From the NCBI GenBank assembly GCA_014529385.2, contig CM043944.1, positions 59,448,268-59,512,267 on the forward strand: a DNA stretch of 64,000 bases. Direction: 5' to 3'. The DNA is from Adiantum capillus-veneris (lineage: Eukaryota > Streptophyta > Polypodiopsida > Polypodiales > Pteridaceae). Each line of letters begins with the position of its first letter. Position 1 is the stretch's first letter. The notes below the pieces were generated by a model that did not search any database, was not told the DNA's origin, and saw nothing but the letters and a program-made list of their open reading frames with translations. Made by a program: the position numbers and the translations under genes. This document shows positions 57,487 to 64,000 of this stretch, one piece after another.

Positions 57487-57887
57487 ATTTGATTTCTCTT
57501 TTTTTGCTTAAGAAGAGAGGTCCTTAAGTAGCCTATAAATGGTTGATGTTGTTAACTATATTAGGGTAAGTGGAACTGGGATCTATTATCGGTTTTATTG
57601 AGCCCACTATGTGGGATATGGTGCACACCTTGGGAGCTTTGGAGTTAATAATGGAGTCTTTTTAGACTTGCCTACGGCTTTACCTTTATTGAGCCATAAG
57701 AAGTTTGAAAGGAGCTAGCCCTCAGCAACTCTGCTATGTTAGACCTACTCCACTACTCTGTATAATTAACCACTTCGAGCCGTGGGTGTAGATACTTAAG
57801 AGCCAATTTTCAAAGGCTAAGAGAAGTGGAAACTAAAGTTTTGAATTGCCAAAGCGTATACTAAGTACATACATAAATTCTGTTAAC

Positions 57888-59324
57888 ATGGCTGACAATA
57901 ATCAAGAGAGTAGAATGAACATTGATAGCTTTGATTTTGCACATGAAGGTGCTAATGATGCTGCCCCCATGTTTGTCAATTATCTAGTTACTAGATTGCA
58001 GCAAGCTATGGGCAACCCTGCTTTACAAGCCAAAGTTACTCAACAATTTCGTGCTTATGGAATTTCCCTTCCTCTCCAAGAGGAGAGAGAGCTTAGGAGG
58101 CCTCTTGAAGAGACCCCCAAAAGAAGACTCTCTCCCATTTGAGAGGAGGAATCCAAAGAGTAAGAAAGCAATGAAACATTAAGTTCCTCTAAAGATGTGG
58201 ATCCACAAAGACGGCGGTGTAGACGATCTCCCAATCCTCCCAAGACGAAAAGATCAACACACACTCCCTCTCCTCATCATTTAGAAAGAGAAGAGAGGAA
58301 ACAAAGGAAGAAAAGGGCTAAGAAGAGGTCACCCTCTTCTCCTTCTCCTTCACCTTCCTCCTCTTATGATGAAAGCTATGGCTATTCTCCTAGAGAATAC
58401 AGGAGGGGAGGACATCACAAATCATACCCTGCATGGCGAAGGTCACAAAAGGTAAAGAAGCTCAAGGAGGAAGGAAAGAGTATCTCTTTTCTCACCTATG
58501 ATGGCACCTTTGGTGCTACCAACAAAGTGTTGGCCTTCATCCAACAATTTGATGCGGCCTTTGGAGACGAGGGCTTTACGGAGTCCTCCAAGCTACGCCA
58601 TGTAGCTATGCACTTTCAAAAATCAGCTCGCCAATGGTGGGATAGCCTTCGTGGAAACGGCAAAGCCCCAAAGACATGGAAAACTCTACGAGTTTCCATC
58701 ATGAAGCAATTCCTTGCAAGCAATGAAAACGACAAAGTGCTTACCGAATGGTGCAGTCTAAAGCTTCTCTCTCATGAGTCTATCCACAAGTATGTCGACA
58801 AGTTTTGGGATTTACATCTCAAGGCTACTGTCTTTCAAAAGATAGACTTTGCCAAGCAAAGACAACAATTATGTGCAGGATTACCTGAAAAGATGGCCGA
58901 ATACATCAATTCTCAATGGCCTGGTTCTATTAGCGAAGTAATCCATCAGACCATGGTTTCTTCACGCATCAATTTCTATCAAGGGGCTAGACGGAATGTC
59001 AAGCCCATGGAAAACAAAGACAAAAATGATGCAAAGGGGAAAACCAATGCTCAAAATTCTTCCCAAGGCACTACCAACAACCAAAACAACAATCGGTCCA
59101 AGGAGAAAGAAGTTTACAAAGGCAAAAACAAAATCTCTTGTGAAGAGCTTGAATCTTTTTGCAAGTACCATAAGTGTTTCAAGTGTGGGTACAAGGACAT
59201 GGCTATCGTTCTTGAACCAAAAAGAATGCTTGCAATGCGACTCCTAGGGCTTTCACCATCGAAGCTCCAAAAGAGGATGCTCATTACAAAGTATCATAAC
59301 TTTCCTATGCTTGGGGAAAGGTAA
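57888..59324 (+). pseudogene. gag of element J
   Basis: It starts at ATG 57888 (MADNNQESRMNIDSFDFAHE), equivalent to 4009 in element B. One frame to about 59190 has two stops (58139 and near 58160). The Ser/Arg-rich linker is at 58197-58420. The capsid-like region reads FLTYDGTFGATNKVLAFIQQ, SSKLRHVAMHFQKSARQWWD and KYVDKFWDLHLKATVFQ, and is open for 375 codons. At the zinc knuckle only CFKCG is readable (59174-59188); a small deletion then shifts the frame. Confidence 0.85.
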
Positions 59325-59344
59325 GAGAGCAAGATGCCTTCATC

Positions 59345-59899
59345 TTGTTTGAACTTGGCTCTACTCACAACTTCATATCAGCACAGTTGGCCACCAAGTT
59401 GGGCATCCAAGCTGCCGATATGGGAGATATTGTAATGGTTGACACAGCTTTCAAGGGACAACAAGCCTCCATTACTTCCTTGATTGGGAAGTTGAGGCTT
59501 CATGTCCAAAGCTATGTCGACAAAGAAGACTTCTTCATCTCTCCTCTCCAACATGAGGATGTTATTCTAGGGGCGCCATGGTTTGATCGCATGGCTGTCA
59601 ATTCTAATGAGCATGGTTGCACTATTCCAATTACAAATCCTCCTGCTTTTGATAAGTCAATGAAGAGCTCAGTTTTGAAGTACATGATTTTTGTCAAAGA
59701 GTCTCTAAAAGATCCTAATGTTTCATCAAATGTAAATGGTAGGAATCAAGAAGAGTTAGACTTGTCTAATTTTCTAAAAGGATTCCAAGATGTGTTCATC
59801 GATGATATCCCTATGGACTTACCTCCAAAACAAGGGGATGATGACCATCATATTGAGCTCCTTCCAGGAAGCTCACCGCCTAACAAGCCTTCTTATTGA
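59345..59899 (+). pseudogene. Protease and pol N-terminus of element J
   Basis: Open for 184 codons: LFELGSTHNFISAQLATKLG, then DVILGAPWFDRM, then the linker to reverse transcriptase (SNFLKGFQDVFIDDIPMDLP, ELLPGSSPPNKPSY) and a stop. As in element B the expected catalytic DxG reads E-L-G. Otherwise this region is intact, which argues that the substitution predates both copies. Confidence 0.75.
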
Positions 59900-60540
59900 G
59901 TCTCACAAGATCAGCAAGAGGAGATCATGAGGCAAGTACACGAACTGGTAGACAAAGGGATGGTGAGACCTAGTTCCTCTCCCTTTTGTTCTCCATTCCT
60001 TCTTGTGCAAAAGAAAGATGGTACATACTGTATGTGTGTGGACTATCGAGCACTAAACCATATCACTATCAAAAACAAATTTCTCGTGCCTCGGGTAGAA
60101 GATCTTCTTGATATGCTACAAGGCCCTACCTAATTCAGTAGGATCGACCTTAAGAGTGGCTATCTCAAATAAGGATAGTGGATGAAGATATCCAAAAGAC
60201 CGCGTTTTGCACAATGTTTGGTCTTTATGAATATCTAGTCATGCCTTTTGGCTTGACTAATGCAGCAAATACATTTTATCGTCTAATAGAGAAAATTTTT
60301 GGACCGTACCGTAAATTCACTAGAGTGTTCTTTGATGATATCATCATCTACTTCAAGTATTTGGAGGAACATAAGCAACATCTCCAAGTGATTTTTCAAG
60401 CATTCAGGGAGAACAAGATTTTTCTCAACCAAAAGAAAAGTGAATTTTTCCTTCAAGAGATTCAAAACCTAGGTCATATTATCTCTCAAGATAGTATCCG
60501 TATGGATCCATCAAAAAGAGGTAATAAAAGAATGGCCTAA
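59900..60540 (+). pseudogene. Reverse transcriptase of element J
   Basis: Motifs: GMVRPSSSPFCSPFLLVQKK, CMCVDYRALNHITIKNKF, then a stop and FSRIDLKSGY with a frameshift, KTAFCTMFGLYEYLVMPFGL, TNAANTFYRLIEKIFGPY and catalytic FFDDIIIY. GHIISQDSIRMDPSK follows. A one-base insertion near 60518 shifts the frame again. Confidence 0.85.
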
Positions 60541-61059
60541 TCCAAGGAATCTACATGAGCGAAGAAGCTTTATTGGTATGTGCGCATACTATAGACGCTT
60601 CATAGAAAAATTCTCTCAAGTAGCAGGACCACTACACGACTTAACTAAGAAGAACATTAAGTATGCATGGACTGCTAAGGAGCAAAATGCTTTTGATAAG
60701 CTCAAAGACAAGCTTACTTGCCAACCTATCCTCGTGCTTTTGAATCTCTCAAAGCCATTTGAGGTCCAATGTGATGCTTGTGGTGATTTCCTTGGAGCAG
60801 TGTTTCTTCAAGAAGGGCATACCATAGCATATGAGAGCCGAAGGCTCAATACTGAGATGAACGAGTCTTGGGCATTTATGAGAAAGAGTTTTTAGATGGT
60901 CTACATTCCCTAGACACATGGAAGGACTACTTATTGGAGACTCCATTCATTCTACGAACCAATGGACAAAGTTTCAAGTATTTCATGACGCAAACCAAGC
61001 TCTCCGGCAAACAAATGAGGTGAGAAAATTTTCCTTCATAATTTAATTTTCATATTGCT
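60541..61059 (+). pseudogene. Connection and RNase H domain of element J
   Basis: It reads MCAYYRRFIEKFSQVAGPLH, then QNAFDKLKDKLTCQPILVLL, FEVQCDACGDFLGAVFLQEG and TIAYESRRLN. The first catalytic Asp (QCDACGDFLG) is visible. After about 60895 stops and frameshifts break the reading up to the HNLIFILLRF region near 61050. This domain degrades the RNA strand of the hybrid and is the part deleted from element B. Confidence 0.75.
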
Positions 61060-62159
61060 TAGATTTCTGGTAAGAACGATCAAGTGGCCGATGCACTTTC
61101 ACGACGACCAAAAGTTAATGCGGTGTCTATAGCTTCTCATAATGATCTATCTTCCTGACCTTGACTTTAGAGACATAATGTCATGCCTTGCTTTGGGGAA
61201 GAAAGAGGAACCATTCACCTTGCAGGATGTTATCGTCTCCATGGCAATAGGCTATGTGTTACCCATTCCCTTTGTGAAAAAGTTATATATGAATCCCATG
61301 CTCCTCCCTATGAGGGGCATAGAAGTATTCAACCTACTCTCTCAGGAGTAGAGAGTATTTCTATTGGCCTACCATGAAAGTGGACATACAAGAGTATGTT
61401 TCAAAATGTGTAGTATGCCAAAAGACCAAATATGATAGAGAGAAGCAACCCGGATTGCTCCAGCCATTGCCTATCCCAGATTCACCATGGGAGAGTATAT
61501 CCATGGATTTCGTCTTTCGATTACACAAGTCTATCCATGGAAATACGGGAATATGGACAATATTCGACATGTTTAGCAAGCAATCACACTTTATTCCTGT
61601 CAAAAAGACTATTAAGGCACACCAAATGGAAACTCTCTTCATATCTCAGATTTTCAAACATCATGGATTGCCAACATCCATCGTGTCAGATAGAGATCCT
61701 AGAATGACCAATAATTTTTGGAAAGGTCTCTTTGAAAATCTAGGAACAAGATTGAATTTTTCTTTGGACTATCACCCACAAACGGATGGCCAAAGTGAGA
61801 TAGTCAATCTTATGATACTCGATCTACTCAAGACTTATGTTACCAAAGTAGATCAATGCTCACAATGGGAGAAGTACTTACCTCTTGTAGAGTATGCCTA
61901 CAATAATACTGTCATACTTCTATGGGAAAAGTACCTTTTGAGATCATTGAGGGAATACCTAAAAGTCCCTTGCTACTCAGAGTACATGGGAAGATCTTTG
62001 CCGCCGATGAGTATAGCCATGACCTACAAGAATCTTTTCAAAAGATTAAGGAGGCTATATCCATCTCTCAACAAAGGCAAAGAGCTACTGCTGATAAGCA
62101 CAAAAGGGCCTTAACGTTCAAAGAAAATGATTGGGTCTTACTCAAGTTTCCTAAGGCTC
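61060..62159 (+). pseudogene. Integrase of element J, truncated
   Basis: After a degraded start (KKEEPFTLQD, SHAPPYEGHRSIQPTLSG), one frame from 61374 holds KCVVCQKTKYDREKQPGLL, the core with SISMDFVFRLHKS (first Asp), GLPTSIVSDRDPRM (second Asp), YHPQTDGQSEIVN (Glu) and WEKYLPLVEYAYNNTV. All three catalytic residues remain. A frameshift near 61915 leads to GKVPFEIIEGIPKSPLLL and FKENDWVLLKFPKA, where the element is cut at 62159. The chromodomain is lost with the 3' end. Confidence 0.85.
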
Positions 62160-62734
62160 TGTTAACTCTCATGCACATTCCTATCATCTAAGACGGACGC
62201 CGTATTATTTATTTAGTAGAGTTAGGTATCGGGCTTGTCGGTCCAATAGAAAAAGGGTAAGAGTGATCACCGATGAGAGGCGCACTCTAACTGGAACATT
62301 CAAGGGATTAGTTGGCTAAGCATGGGCACCCAAGTGTGAATGGGGCGAACTCATATAAAAGTCAACTAAACCTATAATTCACTCATTCTCTCATTTGTGC
62401 AATTGAATGAGTGCTCTTCCTCCATATCCATCTTCTTCTTCTTCATCTCCTTGTGTGTGTGTGTGTATGCGTGAGAGAGAGAGAGAGTGCGTGTGTGCGA
62501 TCCAGCATTGCGGCGGCACGACGCTGGCGAGGCAGTTGAGCGCAACGTAGTGGCATCTCCCTCTTCTTCGCGGAGAGGAATCCTCCACGATAGCAAGCAT
62601 AGAGCGGTGAGTGACACATCATCGCCATCTTTGAGCTTACTAGTTAAGGCTAGTTGCATGCTTGGAGCCATTTGTGGCTTGCACATAGTGTATCGGCAAG
62701 TTCCTTGCATTGACAAGTGCAACATACGCGCACA
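62160..62734 (+). repeat. 5' LTR of element K (~575 bases)
   Basis: The left end is placed at TGTTAACTCTC, exactly where the integrase reading of element J breaks; the right end is CGCGCACA before the primer site. A TATA box TATAAAAG lies at 62354-62361. A (TG)n and (GA)n stretch lies at 62451-62490. No second copy is available to confirm the left end. Confidence 0.55.
62354..62361 (+). promoter_or_regulatory. TATA box of element K LTR
   Basis: TATAAAAG, about 380 bases upstream of the LTR end, a normal place for the U3/R border. Confidence 0.5.
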
Positions 62735-62738
62735 TTTT

Positions 62739-62756
62739 TGGCACCGTTGTCGGGGA
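62739..62756 (+). other. Primer-binding site of element K, tRNA-Asp type
   Basis: TGGCACCGTTGTCGGGGA, two mismatches from the TGGCGCCGTTGCCGGGGA site, four bases after the LTR end. Confidence 0.75.
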
Positions 62757-63471
62757 ATGCCATACACTAAGCTTGAATGGCACTCTATGCTTCTTTTGTG
62801 GTGCAATTTCAATTGTAGGAAAGGTAGGGAAGGAAGGTGTGTGTGTTGAGAAGAAGGATTTTGTTTTGCTACTGTGTATTTCTTTGTTAATGAAGTTTTG
62901 AAAGGTACTATGTTTTCTTCGTGATAAGGTGTTAGTATTAAGGTTGTTAGTTCTGTGTAATATAAAGTATAGTAAGTAGGAAGTAGATCTATTAGAGCTA
63001 TTGAAGTGTGTTAGTGTGTAACAGTAGGTGTATTAGTTGTAAGTAGGTAGGTAGAGAGTGTGTGTGCTCGCGCGCAGGCCACAGCGACCTTATCCCCAAG
63101 GAAAAAAAAATCTTTAAAAAAAATTTAAAAAACTTAAAGGTAGGACTGGGATCGGGAATATCTCCCAAACCCAAGCCCAGACCCAAGCCCAAGCCTCAGG
63201 CCTCAATTGCCCTTTAAAATTACGTATTTTAGCTTCACACGTCGCTCAAAATTGATTTTTTTGAGGACCAAGGGAGCTTCAGGTGACCAAACGTTGTGCT
63301 GTAAAGCACACTGCGACCCTCTGAGTGATACGCTTGTTTTGAGCTATCACACACTTTAATCAAAAACCCGATCATTAAAAAACATAAAAAACGAGTGAAA
63401 ACGGACGCCTAAAAAAGTAAGCAGTTAACCTTTGAGATTATCCGCGGGCGCTTGTAGGGTGCCAAAGGCAC
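62757..63471 (+). other. Leader of element K
   Basis: Non-coding, with a (GTAG)-rich stretch near 63020-63055 and a short CCAAGCCCAGAC-type repeat at 63170-63205. A stop at 63433 closes the gag frame upstream. Confidence 0.5.
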
Positions 63472-64000
63472 ATGCATCTGCGCTCTGGTCCTGTGCTAGA
63501 GACGGAGCAACTAGAGAGAATTTTGACTTACGAGAGTTCTCATTATCCACCTACCTTAGGTTCCGGGCCCTCGGCGGGGACCCAAGGTAGTACAAACCAA
63601 GACCCAAACATAGCGGCTAGTAACTCTTCCTCTAACTACGATGTCATGGAGGGTTTCCCAATGCTTAATCCTGATAGATCCATTCAAGACATGCATGCCA
63701 TGGGCCCACGGTCTGGGCCGAGCATGCTTAGCCGCTTGAAGGAAACCTTTAGTAGATCCACTCGCTCCGAACATGGAGCTAATGATGTAAATGAGGGGGG
63801 TGGGGAAGTAAATTCGCCATTCATGACCAACGTAGACCCTATGCGCTTACAAAGTGTGCACATAAATACTTCATTCACTGTAGCCCGTGACTCTTCAAAG
63901 CTATTCCCCTTCGAGGTCATATTACCGGATGGTAGAAGCCTTGCCGAAGTGCAAGAGGTTGAGCGATATATCATTGCGGCTAGGGAAAAGGAAATCGAGA
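63472..64000 (+). CDS. gag N-terminus of element K (runs off the window)
   Basis: From ATG 63472 a frame of 176 codons stays open to the window end. It begins MHLRSGPVLETEQLERIL; an LRSG motif near the start is common in plant Ty3 gag proteins. It goes on with PMLNPDRSIQDMHAMGPR, GPSMLSRLKETFSRSTRSEH and PFEVILPDGRSLAEVQEVER. The previous in-frame stop is at 63433, and the ATG is the first after it. It lies in the gag position, after LTR, primer site and leader. The capsid domain itself would be beyond the edge. Unlike every other frame in the window it has no stop, so this may be a young copy. Confidence 0.65.
   Translation, partial: MHLRSGPVLETEQLERILTYESSHYPPTLGSGPSAGTQGSTNQDPNIAASNSSSNYDVMEGFPMLNPDRSIQDMHAMGPRSGPSMLSRLKETFSRSTRSEHGANDVNEGGGEVNSPFMTNVDPMRLQSVHINTSFTVARDSSKLFPFEVILPDGRSLAEVQEVERYIIAAREKEIE

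Larger units (their letters stand above)
55865..62159 (+). mobile_element. Ty3 chromovirus, 3'-truncated (element J)
   Basis: A second member of the element B family: 5' LTR, primer site, gag, protease, reverse transcriptase, RNase H and integrase on the plus strand. It keeps RNase H and the integrase C-terminus that B has lost, but its zinc knuckle is frameshifted. The sequence stops within integrase at KFPKA (62159), where the LTR of element K begins; the 3' LTR is not in the window. It was inserted in the CACTA 3' end. Confidence 0.88.
62160..64000 (+). mobile_element. 5' end of an LTR element with tRNA-Asp-type primer site (element K)
   Basis: LTR (62160-62734), primer site, a leader of about 700 bases and an open gag that runs out of the window. 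It truncates element J. It is a different lineage from B and J, judged by its primer site, and shares the primer type with element E. Confidence 0.7.

Overview
The window looks like nuclear DNA from a land plant with a large, transposon-packed genome. It holds Ty3 chromoviruses primed by initiator tRNA-Met, LTR elements with a tRNA-Asp-type primer site, a Helitron carrying RPA-like and Rep/helicase genes, a CACTA transposon and an L1-type LINE. I find no convincing intact host gene, no rRNA or tRNA gene and no CRISPR array. Nearly every coding region is broken by stops or frameshifts. The exact lineage cannot be fixed from the sequence.

Layout. Element A (minus-strand chromovirus; 10127-10620, then 1873-1) is split by element B, a plus-strand chromovirus at 1874-10126 with 1.65-1.72 kb LTRs and a near-perfect 5-bp target duplication. 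10.7-19.7 kb is AT-rich with an LTR end and little coding signal. 19.7-27.2 kb is element C, a decayed minus-strand Helitron: Rep/helicase remnants (19686-22677) beside a multi-exon RPA-like pseudogene (23424-27185), with a long (GA)n tract between them and a minisatellite in an intron. 28.3-32.3 kb has a plus-strand gag remnant (element D).

32.6-43.05 kb is element E, a minus-strand LTR element with a tRNA-Asp-type primer site, one unrecognised ORF and a leader made of ~285-bp tandem units, each centred on a near-perfect palindrome. Its LTR is split by element F, a GC-rich LINE (36784-42260) with a 13-bp target duplication. 43.2-44.86 kb is a plus-strand Ty3 pol fragment (G).

44.86-55.86 kb is a CACTA element (H: TNP2, DUF4218 and second-transposase segments), interrupted by element I, a nearly complete minus-strand Ty3 element of divergent type (47590-55370). 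Its 3' end is cut by element J (55865-62159), a second member of the element B family. Element J is cut in turn by element K (62160 to the window end), which keeps an LTR, primer site and an open gag start.

The order of insertion can be read in places: A before B, E before F, and H before both I and J, with J before K. The most unusual structure is the palindrome array of element E (34263-36066).
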